Source: Tubiluchus corallicola (lineage: Eukaryota; Priapulida; Priapulimorpha; Priapulimorphida; Tubiluchidae). From it: a stretch of DNA of 64,000 bases. The notes below the pieces were generated by a model. That model made no database searches. It was not told the DNA's origin and was given only the letters and a program-made list of their open reading frames with translations. Location: NCBI GenBank assembly GCA_030141605.1, contig JAQGDQ010002383.1:5001-69000 (forward strand), in the 5' to 3' direction. Shown here piece after piece: positions 36,710-49,952 of this stretch. Both the position numbers and the translations under genes were made by a program. The first letter of the stretch is position 1. The number at the start of each line of letters is the position of its first letter.

Positions 36710-37888
36710 ATGCAGGGGATAGGTGTTTGCCTGGTATTGGTATTACTGGCAGGACTATCATCTACTGAAACTCAGCCAGGTAAGTATTAATTTGGTTTCA
36801 CATTTTAAATACAGTTTGACGTCGGTTAGTTAAATTATTTCGCCATTATTAGGTGTAAGACATTAAGAAAATGAACATATCTGTATCTCTATAAGTTCAG
36901 CAGTTGTTTCACTGATTGTTTGATTGGTTTTTTTCAACATGAAATTTTGACAGCAAATGTCTGGAGAATCTTAATTAACGCTGGCGCAATTTTTGGCAAA
37001 TTCTTTTTTTCATTTACGGTTTGTGTGGGATTTTGATAAAAGTAAATCAAATGTTATTGATATGAACCTTTGTTTCCGTGCCTGTGCCGTTAATGAAACA
37101 CCATTGTTTAGTAGCCAAATTAGCGATGTTACTATGTTTTAAATGTGTTAATCAGAATTTAACAATCCATTGCGATTCCTTCCATCTACGATTAACAGCT
37201 ATCTGTTGGTGAGCATAAACCGCAATCGTTTGTTAAATTCTTTGTTTTCACACTACAATCAAAGACTAATTATCCAAAACACCATATTATGGTTAGGTAA
37301 TTAGTAATTACAGTAAACAGTTAAGTGTAAGTAAACTAACAGTTCCCTTGGTTGGTGACCTAATATTATGCAATAATGAACGCTAATCCTAAAGAATTTT
37401 AAGATACTTTTCTTTCAACTCTTTTTTTTCATAACTAAACATACATGTTTATCCACTTTTGCTAGCTTCAAGCGGAAAATTAATTTTTTTTCTTCCTTTG
37501 ACTCTAGGTCCTCATAATATTAATTTTAAATACGTAAAGGTTAAATTATTATTAAAAGATAGGCACGTGTGTCTCTTCTTTCCCATTATTGAACATTATT
37601 TTATTATAAACTAACACATTCGTATAACGTTCAATTTTCATTCGTCTTAAATGCAAAATCTGATAATTTTTTATTATCTGATACATGCGCATTAACTAAT
37701 TAATTATATTAGTAACAATTCTGAGAGGGTGGCTGACCTCGATGACTTATAGTTCTTTCGCCACCCTTTCACCACTAATCAATAATTACTTTTGCACTTT
37801 GTAATGTTGTATTATTGTATGTTGTATAGATTTATAAATCTGTTAGTTATGTATTTTGCTATTTTAAAAATGGTGATAAACTAATAAA

Positions 37889-37934
<46 letters not shown>

Positions 37935-40900
37935 TACTCATGGGATTGAATTAAGAACGCCCGCGTTCACACGTGTCTGTGTTGTCTAGTCATTGGTTTG
38001 AATTCCAAAGGTTTCTGGTTCAAATATATTGTGTTCACTTTACCAATAACTGATAATCTCGAATTTAAACTTATAACTAATTAGCTAATTATTTTATTTA
38101 ATTACTTTCCAGAAGTTCCAAGTCATCTTCATGACTACGATTCCTACGTGCGGTTCTGCTTTTACCCGGGGGAGGCAGCTCGACGTCCCGCGCCAGCCAC
38201 GTTCTTACCAGAAGACATCGACCCCTCAACTTGCACGCACATCGTGTTTGGATACGCCACAATATTGGATAATGAGCTGACGGCCAAGTCAGAGTCAGAT
38301 TTAGGTAAGTTGCTTGTTGCAAAGTGCTTTTGCCAATATGGTGTTATTGTTTACCATCCAAAGAAATTTCTGTGCTCATTGCGATGATGATGATGATTAT
38401 GGCGACGACGACAACGATGATGATTCAGCTTTAAGTAGAACAGACAAACAAAGCTGCAATGAGATTTTTTATTGCCCACGATAAATTACGAATTACAACT
38501 ACATAACAGAGATTAGTCACACAGGGCAACTACACGTAGCATTTTTTAATTTTTTTATATGACTGTCTTTCGTATCGAACACGCAACCTCCTGTACGGAG
38601 CTCGGACGTTTTACCTATCAGGCTACGCAGCCACTGTATTTGCCTAAGTGTTTGAAGAGAGACAGTACGACGTGACTATTAAACGAATACACAACATTGT
38701 CGTTCTGGCTATTGAGATTGCAAGCTGAGGTAAAAAGGTATCGAGGTTTAGGGACTGAAGTCGTGGACACTGGGTAGTGGGTTTTGAGTTTAAACAGGTA
38801 CTGTGGGTAGAAATACCAAAAAACGTCAGGTCTATTTTATACACTCCCGAAATACTTTTCAGATTGCACGCAAAGTGTTAAAATTACTTGAAGATCACCA
38901 GTCGAATATTCATTCACGAAAAAAGGTTTATAAATAGAAGTAAATAAGTATAATCATTTTACTAGTTTTACAATCTGTTCACAAACCTACTAAATTGACA
39001 ATATGATAAAAATCATGGTTTTTTGGTTCTTTTCTTAGAGAAGCGGTACGAAATCTCGACTTCACACTTAATCGCATTTAGATATAGATCTAGTAACTAA
39101 TTTAATCTACAGCCAAAGGGAAGAAATAAAATGAGGTCTGCAACATCTTGATGGCTCTGCTTGTTAAATGGTTTCAGCTTATCGTAGCCCCGAATGCACC
39201 ACTCATATTTTACGCCTAGCACACGAACGCAGCGCACCCTGTGCTTAACTCCCCAGCCTGTGGTATCATTGATGACTTTCTTTTCTGGCTAATTATCACA
39301 TTGGACACAATTCAATTCAATTCAATAATTTTTTATTTGGCTGATTTGCAACACAAAACATTAAACTATATACGTAATGATAGCAACAATGCGATAACAA
39401 AAACAGGTATGGTTTGAAAATTCTACAGAGTAGGATCGTGAACTTTCCAGACTCACCCCGAGACATGTCTTCTGTTCCTGAAATGGTAACTCGCGTAATT
39501 TCGTAACTTTGAAGCTCGTAGCTCTAATTTTAAATGCTTTTACTCACTTTCTGCATATAGTATTTTTTAGCACTTCTAGTTTTAGTCTAGGTAAATTTTA
39601 ATTGTATGTTTTTGTGGCTTTTATGCTGAAATAAATAGTACAATGAATGGATCAATCATAAATCAATCATTCTGACATGCTCTTCTCCTCACTTCTTAGC
39701 TTAACAAACCCAAATGAGGTTCAGTTTTAGTTATTTCAATGGCAAATAAAAAAAATTGATTTAATTTTGCTTTAATTTTGTTGCGTTTTTCCAACTTTTT
39801 TGTTAAATGATAAAGCACATAAAAATTGACGATATAAAACACATTGAAAAATCCCTGGTAAAGACCTACTTAACAATAACCAAGGTACACGGTGCAAGAA
39901 AGCAACAAACTGAACAAAGACCTGATCAAGTAAAAGTGCATTCAAAGCTGTGGTACAAGGAAAAAACCTAATGAAGCAATGAGTATTGAAGTAACTTTCC
40001 ACAAATTTTATATTTTGTCAGAATTTCAAGAGGCCATTTATGCACTTTAACCCATGTCACAAAAATGATGTGTCGCATTCATTGTTAAACCAAATTTTGA
40101 GCTAAACGTTTTTTAAAACATCGTTATTGCATTGTTTAAGACGCTGGTTGGGCTTTAAATTGCTATTTGCAGTAATACCTAACTAAAAAATCCGTTTGCA
40201 CTAACTGTTTCTGTCGAAGCATTTAATAAAATTCTTTTTTAGAATTGTTTCAGAGAATCCTGGCCCTAAAAAACCAAAATCCAGATCTGAAGGTACTGCT
40301 AGCAGTAGGCGGTTGGGCAGAAGGTTCACAGCGTTTCAGCAATATGGCGTGGTCTCTCAACTCACGTCTTACCTTTGTTAATTCTGTACTTCATTTCCTG
40401 AGACAATATGGTTTCGATGGACTAAATGTCGACTGGGAGTTTCCGGGCTACGAACGAAGAGGTGGACATCCTTCAGATAGAGACAATTTACCACTGCTCT
40501 TAGAGGTATTGATATAAAAATATTAGTAGTATTTGACAGGCTATAACACTCTAACTGCTTTGCTCTTGAAATTCATCTTTTCAAGCATTTTAAAGCAGGT
40601 TGTTAGTTCTGCTAGTTGACCGTCGGTTCTTCGTGTCTATATGGTGTAGTTTTGGCTTGAACAAATTAATGCAAAGTGAGGACTCTTCTTACCCAATATC
40701 TCTGTGTCAATTTTAAATTTATGTACAATTGTGTGTTTAATTTTTAGGAGCTTCACAAGATCTTTACGATGGAAGCCAAGTTTTCCGGCAACAATCAACT
40801 AATCTTGGCCACCACGATACCGGGCGCTAAATACTGGATAGATTTGGGTTACGACATCCCGAAAATCTCTTCGTGCGTTTATAAATACGTTTCTTATTTT

Positions 40901-43900
40901 TGATGAAAATAATTGGTACTAATAACGCTATTTAAAAGTTGAATTATCAGTGAATGATAAATTATTATGTAGAAGATAACCGCCCTGCAGGTCAAGTGAC
41001 TAACCTCAAAATTGTCCTTGAAATCTATCATCTACTACCATTAATCCTTGCAAAGCGCCTTGTGTAAAAAACATCTCTGGTTATTTGTGCTCAAAGAGAA
41101 AAAGCTTCTCATAATATTCTTGATTTCTAAATGCAGGTTTAGTGATTATTTACCAATGATGACTTATCACCTTAATGGAATATGGAACAAACACGCTGGT
41201 CATGGAAGTCCTTTGCATCCTCACTCCTACGATGTGGACAAAACTGCGAATATTGTAAGTGAAGAGGTCGCCTTTGAAATATCTTTGTTTTTAGTAATTT
41301 CAGTTAAGTGTAAGACAACTTGGAAAATCACACACAAGCAAGGGCAGCATTTTTGTGTCATGTGTGTGAAAGGGATAAATTATTGGAAAATCACGGAAGC
41401 ACTTTTGAGACTAATAGCTATGAAGATGCGGTATGATCGTTTTCCTTAGATAACCTAGTAATCTTCCATGCCATATAGTGTTCCTTGGTTTTTAGGGTAC
41501 TTGGATAACCTAATAATCTTCCATGCCATGTAGTGTTCCTTAGTTTTTAGTGTACTTGGATAACCTAATAATCTTCCATGCCATGTAGTGTTCCTTAGTT
41601 TTTAGTGTACTTAGATAATCTAATAATCTTCCATGCCATATAATGTTCCTTAGTTTTTAGTGTACTTAGATAACCTAATAATCTTCCATGCCATGTAGTG
41701 TTCCTTAGTTTTTAGGGTACTTAAATAACCTAGTAATCTTTCATGTCATATAGCGTTCCTTAGTTTTTAGTGTACTTAGATAATCTAATAATCTTCCATG
41801 CCATGTAATGTTCCTTAGTTTTTAGTGTACTTAGATAATCTAATAATCTTCCATGCCATGTAATGTTCCTTAGTTTTTAGCGTACTTAGATAATCTAATA
41901 ATCTTCCATGCCATATAATGTTCTTTAGTTTTTAGTGTACTTAGATAATCTAATAATCTTCCATGCCATGTAGTGTTCCTTAGTTTTTAGTGTACTTAGA
42001 TAATCTATTAATCTTCCATGCCATGTAGTGTTGCTTAGTTTTTAGTGTACTTAGATAATCTAATAATCTTCCATGCCATGTAGTGTTCCTTAGTTTTTAG
42101 TGTATTTAGATAATCTAATAATCTTCCATGCCATATAACGTTCCTTAGTTTTTAGTGTACTTAGACAATCTAATAATCTTCCATGCCATATAGCGTTCCT
42201 TAGTTTTTAGTGTACTTAGATAATTTAATAATCTTCCATGCCATATAGCGTTCCTTAGTTTTTAGTGTACTTAGATAACCTAAATCCTATTATCGTTGCT
42301 TTTTTTTAAGGAATTCATCGTCCAATATTGGATAAACCATGGAACGGATCCAAAGAAATTGCTGCTGGGAATTCCTCTTTTTGGACAGACTTACACTCTC
42401 CAAGACCCATCTGACCACATGTTAAATGCACCTATTGTAGGAAGTGGCAAGGCTGGACACATGTATCAACAGGAAGGAATGATGCCGTACTACGAGGTTT
42501 GTGCCCACAAAACTTTGCTTGAGCTTATTCTTATTAAGATTTTCGGCTTCTTGTGGATTGGTAAACACCAATCTTATTACTGCTTAAGTGATAGATTTAG
42601 CCAACTGAACAACTGATAATGCTTCTTGCGAATATTTTTTGAATGACTTACAGATCTACGTCTTCACTCATAATAAATGAATAAATTACGACAAAATTTG
42701 CAGATTATAAAGATTCGCAAATCTGTTTCGGAAAATTCACAAACATTTTAATGGTACCAATGTGCGGCATTTGTCACATTTGCAAATAAATAAAAATTGT
42801 GGTTTATTTCTATTAATTTTAATGACTTGCATTACTTAAATCTTTTGTAGGTGTGTTCTGAAGTGATGCCAAGCTATGAAAGCTTTTGGGTTGAAGATCA
42901 GCTTGTTCCATTTGCTTACAAAAATGACCAATGGATTGGCTACGAGGATTCAAGGAGTATTAGTGAAAAGGTAACAATCCTTTGCAGTATATTTGGACAA
43001 GTTCTAGAACTTCCATCACCAAACTTTCACTAATTTTTTTGTACGTATTGTTGACCACAGTTAGCATTCAACTGGTTACTGATCACCAACTTTTGTAATT
43101 TTTGCAACGCATTTGCATGTTATCAACGGGCCTCATTTTTCCCTGACTGACAATAGGGTTCGTCTAACTAGTTTTTGTTTGTAGGTCAAGTATGTGATCG
43201 ACAATCACCTTGGAGGCGTTATGGTCTGGGCATTAGGTTTTGATGATTTTAAAGGTCATTGTAATCATGGAAGGAATCCTCTGTTGACCACAATAAAAAC
43301 AGAATTGCTGGAAGTGACACAGGTGACCTATGTAATCCACACAAAATCTTCAAATGTTTTACAGCAGTTGCCGCACAAGTATGAAACGGGTGCAGTAGAA
43401 CCACATTATGCAACATCACATCACGGTGAGACGTACAGGCGTCATACTGTGCAACATCGGCGACACTACGTACAACATGTATCCCATCAGCAAGAAGGAC
43501 AACACCCTGTTCATGGATATGATGAGCACCATGCCTACCATGGGCACAGTCGCAGTCGCAGAGTGGAGTCATCATATTCACGGCACGGGAATTATCACGA
43601 TGCGTATCCTCATCAAACACAAGGAAGTTACATACCATATCAAGAACACGAAATGATTCCCCACGAAACGTACAATTACGAAACATATCCACACAGAGAT
43701 GCATATGAAGTCTACCCTAGCAACAGCTATCCTTATGACGCTCACAATTATGTAATATATCTGCCGGAGCAGTATGACGTGCACCCTCATCAAACACATG
43801 AGAATTACGGTGCATATTCAGCACATGGACAGTATGATGATTTCGAAGTACATCCTCGTGAAAGTTCTGAAATATATCCAGTAAACGAGCCGCATGCGTA

Positions 43901-46337
43901 CCCTTATGAAAAAAGCAATTATTACGATACTTACCCTGGGTCTGAACTCTATGAAGTTCATCCTTATGAAAGTTATGGTTATGAAACACACCCTGATGAA
44001 CTGTATGCTGAACATGGACATTATGAAGGGCATCCTCGTGAAACATACCCTGAACATGGACATTATGAAGGGCATCCTCGTGAAACATATCCTGAACATG
44101 GACATTATGAAGGGCATCCTCGTGAAACATACCCTGAACATGGACATTATGAAGTGCATCCTCGTGAAACATACCCTGAACATGGACATTATGAAGTGCA
44201 TCCTCGTGAAACATACCCTGAACATGGACATTATGAAGTGCATCCTCATGAAACATACCCTGAACATGGACATTATGAAGTGCATCCTCGTGAAACATAC
44301 CCTGAACATGGACACTATGAAGTGCATCCTCATGAAACATACCCTGAACATGGACATTATGAAGTGCATCCTCGTGAAACATACCCTGAACATGGACATT
44401 ATGAAGTGCTTCCTCATGAAACATACCCTGAACATGGACACTATGAAGTGCTTCCTCATGAAACATACCCTGAACATGGACACTATGAAGTGCATCCTCA
44501 TGAAACATACCCTGAACATGGACACTATGAAGTGCATCCTCGTGAAACATACCCTGAACATGGACATTATGAAGTGCATCCTCGTGAAACATACCCTGAA
44601 CATGGACATTATGAAGTGCATCCTCATGAAACATACCCTGAACATGGACATTATGAAGTGCATCCTCATGAAACATACCCTGAACATGGACATTATGAAG
44701 TGCTTCCTCATGAAACATACCCTGAACATGGACACTATGAAGTGCATCCTCATGAAGCGTACCCTGAACATGGACACTATGAAGTGCTTCCTCATGAAAC
44801 ATACCCTGAACATGGACACTATGAAGTGCATCCTCATGAAACATACCCTGAACATGGACACTATGAAGTGCATCCTCGTGAAACATACCCTGAACATGGA
44901 CATTATGAAGTGCATCCTCGTGAAACATACCCTGAACATGGACATTATGAAGTGCATCCTCATGAAACATACCCTGAACATGGACATTATGAAGTGCATC
45001 CTCATGAAACATACCCTGAACATGGACATTATGAAGTGCTTCCTCATGAAACATACCCTGAACATGGACACTATGAAGTGCATCCTCATGAAACATACCC
45101 TGAACATGGACATTATGAAGTGCTTCCTCATGAAACATACCCTGAACATGGACACTATGAAGTGCATCCTCATGAAACATACCCTGAACATGGACACTAT
45201 GAAGTGCATCCTCATGAAACGTACCCTGAACATGGACACTATGAAGTTCATCCTAATGAATTATATCCTCATGAAGAGTATCCTGAACATGGACACTATG
45301 AAGTGCATCCTCATGAAACGTATCCTGAACATGGACACTATGAAGTGCATCCTCATGAAGAGTATCCTGAACATGGACACTATGAAGTGCATCCTCATGA
45401 AACGTATCCTGAACATGGACACTATGAAGTGCATCCTCATGAAACGTACCCTGAACATGGACACTATGAAGTGCATCCTCATGAAACGTATCCTGAATAT
45501 GGACACTATGAAGTGCATCCTCATGAAACGTACCCTGAATATGGACACTATGAAGTGCATCCTCATGAAACGTACCCTGAACATGGACACTATGAAGTGC
45601 ATCCTCATGAAACGTACCCTGAACATGGACACTATGAAGTGCATCCTCATGAAACGTACCCTGAACATGGACACTATGAAGTGCATCCTCATGAAACGTA
45701 CCCTGAACATGGACACTATGAAGTGCATCCTCATGAAACATACCCTGAACATGGACACGATGCATATGAAAGCTATCCAGGCCACTATGATACGTATCCA
45801 TCACATGTTTCCACAGTTGGTATTCCATTTCCACACCATACAGCTTATTCTTATGAAGGGTATCCTACAAATCAATCCTATGAACAATATCCACGTAATA
45901 CTTACAACGATTATGAATTACCTGGTACTGTTGGACACGAGACATATCCCAGTAATACTCATGGGGGCGAAAGCCTTGGCCCAGTAGTTGCCCAGGAAGA
46001 GCAGAGGCCATATAATCCAGAATTGGAGGAAACAAAACTTTCGGATTCCGGTTCATCTGCTTCTGGAAGAAACGGCGCTGTGGGAATGGCTACAGAAAGT
46101 ACGCAATGTGAGGTGAAAGGACCAGGTCCCTCTTGCTCCGGACATTCGCACATGGTAATGGCAAATCCAATAAACTGTCGCAAGTACTATCTATGTCTGT
46201 GGCAGAACACACCCAATGAAATGCGTGTTCCAATGAACTGCCCGGAGGGAACAGTCTTTCATCCATTCAAATACATGTGTGATGATAAGGAAAATGTTGA
46301 TACATCCGTAATATGTAAATGTGGAGAAGAGTCGTGA
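36710..46337 (+). CDS. Secreted GH18 chitinase-like protein with 41 His-rich repeats and a CBM14 domain
   Basis: Eight coding exons join in frame: 36710-36779, 38113-38304, 40243-40505, 40748-40872, 41137-41254, 42311-42496, 42851-42970, 43185-46337. They give 1408 residues. Exon 1 begins MQGIGVCLVLVLLAGLSSTE, a signal peptide. Exons 2-8 form a GH18 fold: VRFCFYPGE, TCTHIVFGYA, VLLAVGGW, FDGLNVDWEFP, MMTYHLNGIW, LLLGIPLFGQTYTL and GGVMVWALGFDD. The catalytic Glu is present, but the usual DxxDxDxE reads DGLNVDWE (second Asp to Asn) and MxYD reads MTYH (Asp to His). A long His/Tyr-rich linker follows, then 41 copies of a 14-residue unit near YPEHGHYEVHPHET. A CBM14 chitin-binding domain closes the protein (CSGHSHM..., six cysteines, about 46135-46315). 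The protein likely binds chitin in a secreted matrix; hydrolytic activity is uncertain. The ATG sits 1 base after an acceptor, so a non-coding upstream exon is expected. Confidence 0.9.
37700..37945 (+). mobile_element. Non-LTR element 3' end with (CTTG)n tail, in chitinase intron 1
   Basis: Hairpin GGGTGGCTGAC / TTTCGCCACCCTTT at 37727-37771, an AT-rich 3' segment, AATAAACTTG, then about nine CTTG/CTTA units (37888-37938). Shares the hairpin with 6406-6463. Confidence 0.55.
38380..38636 (-). mobile_element. tRNA-derived SINE
   Basis: On the minus strand, 38575-38632 has a tRNA-like head: A-box-like TAGCCTGATAGG, an anticodon-arm-like CGTCCGAGCTCCGTACAGGA, and B-box-like GTGTTCGATAC. The body continues to lower coordinates and ends in ATCATC-rich sequence near 38380-38430. 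A functional tRNA is unlikely because no acceptor stem closes. It lies in chitinase intron 2. Confidence 0.65.
39300..39670. other. Possible LINE or SINE 3' ends in chitinase intron 2
   Basis: (CAATT)n followed by AATTTTTTATTTGG at 39307-39343 suggests the tail of a minus-strand element. AAATAAATAGTACAATGAATG followed by AATC repeats at 39629-39668 suggests the tail of a plus-strand one. No coding remains are visible. Confidence 0.35.
41445..42290 (+). repeat. 55-bp intronic minisatellite, about 15 copies
   Basis: Unit includes AATAATCTTCCATGCCAT, then GTTCCTTAGTTTTTAG and TGTACTTAGATAA. It fills the intron between exons 41137-41254 and 42311-42496 almost up to the acceptor. Each unit carries a pyrimidine-rich TTTTTAG that resembles a 3' splice site. 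Confidence 0.95.
44010..45760 (+). repeat. 42-bp coding repeat of the chitinase-like gene, 41 units
   Basis: Coding minisatellite giving YPEHGHYEVHPHET-like units. Early units have GHPRET, middle units alternate HPRET, HPHET and LPHET, and late units are uniform HPHET. One unit near 45247 is enlarged by five residues (NELYPHEE). Each unit has up to four His, two Tyr and three Glu. Confidence 0.95.
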
Positions 46338-47538
46338 TATGTAGCAGTAGACTAATTTGTTTTTGTGTGCCAGTCCTTGCTGTTTACCTGTGACCATGTT
46401 TAATCCCTTTTCAAAAGTGGGAGGAATAGTGTCCTAGTAATGCTTAGCAGTATCTTTTTATTACCTAGATCATTGGAAATAAATGTAATTGACTAAAGCA
46501 GCAACCGAATTGCAACAGCGGAAAACTGATAATTTCATTTCTGCCTTTTTGAACATCATCGATCAGGTTTTATTACTTGAGGTAATATTTTTTTTAAAAG
46601 GAAACACTTGTTTTGTAGCTGAGCAGAACTTCCTTAGCCTTTCGTTTAAGACTTTGGTGCTCGGTACTCTTGCTGCTTATGCCCAAAACAACTAGACCTG
46701 CTACTGCCGGCAAAAGTATATTTTTTCCAAAGTTACTAGTAGAAGCTTTAGTGTAGTTCTATAGCTTTATTTACAGTATGTTTTAGTGATAGTATTTATG
46801 TTGCTAGTAGTTGATTTAGGCCAAAGCTACAGAGCTATAATCTGGTTTTTTTCCTTCATTAGCTGGTTCTGTTTCGATTACTTTATTCCTCAAACTGATT
46901 TTAAAAACAAGTGATTTTCTCAACATTATTATCTGTATATTCGTGCCAAAATTTGGGCATCGTTAACTTATTGATTATAATGATTTCAGTTTATAATTCC
47001 TAATACAATTTAAATTACGCGTAAGTTCAAAATTTAAATAAAAAGAATTTTTGTGCATGAAATTAATGTTATGTTGTTATAGCAACGTTCACTTTGTTGT
47101 TGATGTTTTGTCGTTTATTGTTAAGACAGAATGCATCTTTTGCATACCGTTGTTGTTATCCTTGTTAATAGTATTGTTATTATTTTTGCATAAAATTGAT
47201 TTTGAATTATGCACATTCTAAAGCGAGCAAAATGACATTAAGATTGGAGTACACTGTAAAAATGAATAAAAATTATGCCCAATAGCGTAATTTTTGTAAT
47301 TCAGTTTTATTAATAAAGCTATAATGCAAAATCGTTGAGTATTATGATAATTTTTATTATTTGTACAAAAACTACATGTTGTTATCGCAATTGTGACATT
47401 TTAAGGCCGTTTTTATATATTTGTAATAAATCTATATACAAAACTAATTCTAAGGACTTAATCCAACAGTAAAATTTAACATTGCAATTTTTTGATAACC
47501 GGAAGTAAGTAATGCTTCATGCATGCCCTGAATTTAAC
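46338..47538. other. 3' region shared by two convergent genes
   Basis: Contains the 3' UTR of the chitinase-like gene with AATAAA at 46478. The 3' UTR of the minus-strand Tyr-rich gene probably lies here too, with TTTATT (minus-strand AATAAA) near 47305. No other gene is seen. Confidence 0.5.
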
Positions 47539-49925
47539 TTAATAACAATAACATCGTTGGCCACCTACTGGACGATGTAAAGTGTTATCATGGCGAATCG
47601 GACTCGTTGAATATCCATGCTGTCGGTATTTACTGGGATGGCCGTAGCTGTAATCGTCGTTAGCATATCCGCCATTGTGATAAGTTTTCGTTGATGGATA
47701 ATCGTAGCCGTAGCCGTCGTAAGAATGGCTTAATATTGGTCGAACTATGTCGTACTTGTATAACGTTTCTGGTTGATAATATTCATGGCCTTCCCTAGGA
47801 CAAGAAGCAAAGCATTTAATTATGTTCATCGACTTGTTAATTAAACTATATTAACCCCGATGTATATACTCGGTGTAGCAATAGATGCATTTCAAAAAAA
47901 GAGTTAAAATTCAAGCGAGACCACGTGACTAAAATACACATGCAATCGCTGCAGTTGGGTGTTTAAATAAACTTGTTATTCTTTATAGTAAAATATTTCG
48001 TTAAAATATTTTTATAGTAAAAGAGAAATAAAAAGCGGTTTCTACTGAAAAATTTTCGTATGTCTACGATTTAACTTCTAATAAAGTCATAACTTACTTT
48101 ACTGATATTTTGGTAATTGGTTAAAAATATATTAACATAGCTTCTGTTTTAATAAATTTAATAATTTTACGAAGTGCACTGTAGTGACATCTATTAACGA
48201 ATAAGTTAATTAATCAGTGTTCTGTGCCCACTGCGAACCTTACAAACTGGTTTTAGGCATGATTGCGTTATCCATCGTTAAACAAGAAATTTAATAATCA
48301 CGATCAAGTGAATTTAAACAAGTGAACAGCTGTTTTAAAAGCAAACAAACTAAGTATGATTTCAGTAACACTTGATTTCAGACAATGTTGTTCATATAAT
48401 TTGCCAGATAATTACTATCAAAACAATTTGTTACTTTTTGGCGCTTGTTAAATTGCAAAACAATATAATAAGTTTCAGCCGTTTTGAATTATAACTTTAG
48501 TTTAGTTTTGTTTAGTTTTGTCTGTATGCTTACTTGTAATCGTAGTCGTAACCTCTAGATTTTGCTGAGGTCTCCTTCGCGTAGGATTTATCTTGACTAG
48601 TCAAAGTTCCGTGAGCCCGACCAGAGCGAGAAAATGAGGTTTCGCTACTTTTCTGCCCATCTCCTTCCAACTTGCCTTTGCTCACCGGTCCGTACGTTGT
48701 GGTGTGAAAATAAGTTTTTGGAGCTGGTGCTACTTTGTGATAGGCTGCTGTGTTGCCCTTATAGCCGTGTGGAACAGCACCTCCGGGAGCAAACGCCACA
48801 TCGTTCCGGTACGATGGCCCACTGGCGCTTACCATGCTAAGTACAGCAACGGCTAGAACGGCAACAAGAATCGTATCCCTGCAACGAAAATTTGCATTAG
48901 CCTTGTGTTAAGTGCACAGGTAAGAAGTGTATCATCATCATGATCATCGCCGTCGTCTTCATCGTAGTTGCATTCATCATTCGTCATTATCATCATCAAA
49001 ACAGCAGCAGCAGCAACAGCAATAGCAACAACGACAACAACAACAACAATTACTTCTACAACTACATTACTATTACTGCTACTGCTACTAAAACTACAAC
49101 AATAATTACAACAACAGTAGCATGATTAACAGTAACAACGACGGTAGCATCAGCAACAAGCAACATCAACATTATAACTACCCGGAACTGGTATTTGCCA
49201 GATGATAAAGTTCCCAACTCTTACAAGCATGGGTCTAAATTCAACTTAAAATTTGAAACAAAAACTTTTGCAAAATTTAGATTTACAGTTTAAGAACGTG
49301 GTCCTAATTCTGAATTTTCGCATCTTTTTAACATGTTTATTTAAAAAATCAATTAATTGAATAAGCTTTGAAATCAGTAATGAGCATAAGTATCCACTTT
49401 TTTAAAGAAAATTGCACAAACGTGGATGTAAAAATACGTCAAAAGCTTGTTGTGCGCTTCAGTACTAAGTTCGCACTATAATTTGCAAATTTTACAAATA
49501 AATTTACATTTCATTATTAACAAGAAGATAATATTATTAGATAACATTATTGTAATCCTTTTATAGAATATTTCAATTACAAGCTGTTATTTCGATACTA
49601 TTTTTGTAGTTTTAAACTTCAAATCAAACGTTTGCACATTTTTTTTTAAATTGATTATTTATGCTGACTGCTGAATTGAGCAAATTAGACTAGACTGCTG
49701 ATCAAAAATTTTAAACTTGCTAATAAAAAACATTTTCAGAAAATGAATAGGACTCTGTGCATCGTTAATTTATAAAGCTAGCAACTAAATGACTTTTTAC
49801 AGATTTATCAAAATCATTCAAACGTTTACATCAAGTTTTGAAATAAAAAAACAGTTACTCGCACTTACATTTTGAAGTTTTGCTCTCTGACCGTAGGCCT
49901 GCGATTGTGGAACAATTTGACAACT
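47539..49925 (-). CDS. Secreted Tyr/His/Gly-rich protein, 200 residues
   Basis: Three exons on the minus strand: a leader of about 55 nt ending at 49869, then 48534-48878, then 47539-47794. The start codon is split: exon 1 ends in AT and exon 2 begins with G, giving MDTILVAVLAVAVLSMVSAS, a clear signal peptide. The donor GTAAGC after GATTACAA joins to GGAAGGCCAT in frame (YDYDYK then EGHEYYQ). The mature protein has a Ser/Lys-rich middle and a C-terminal part rich in Tyr, His and Gly (SYDGYGYDYPS, DDYSYGHPSKY), ending GGQRCYCY. I recognise no family. Composition suits an extracellular matrix, cuticle or shell protein, with Tyr residues available for cross-linking. It is convergent with the chitinase-like gene. 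Confidence 0.75.
48935..49135. repeat. CAT/CAG/CAA triplet block in intron 1 of the Tyr-rich gene
   Basis: Degenerate ATC, CAG and CAA triplets, similar in texture to the block at 700-1310. Non-coding here because it lies between the leader exon and the signal-peptide exon. Confidence 0.8.
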
Positions 49926-49952
49926 GTGGCAGTCGGGAAAATGTGGAAAGCA

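Noticed and set aside
38575-38632. Functional tRNA gene on the minus strand
   Set aside because: A and B boxes are visible, but the acceptor stem does not pair and a SINE-like body follows, so it was called a SINE.
43717-45251. Very long open frames on the minus strand and in a second plus frame over the chitinase-like repeat
   Set aside because: They arise because a 42-bp unit without stops is repeated in every phase. The forward frame continues a GH18 domain and ends in CBM14, so it is the real one.
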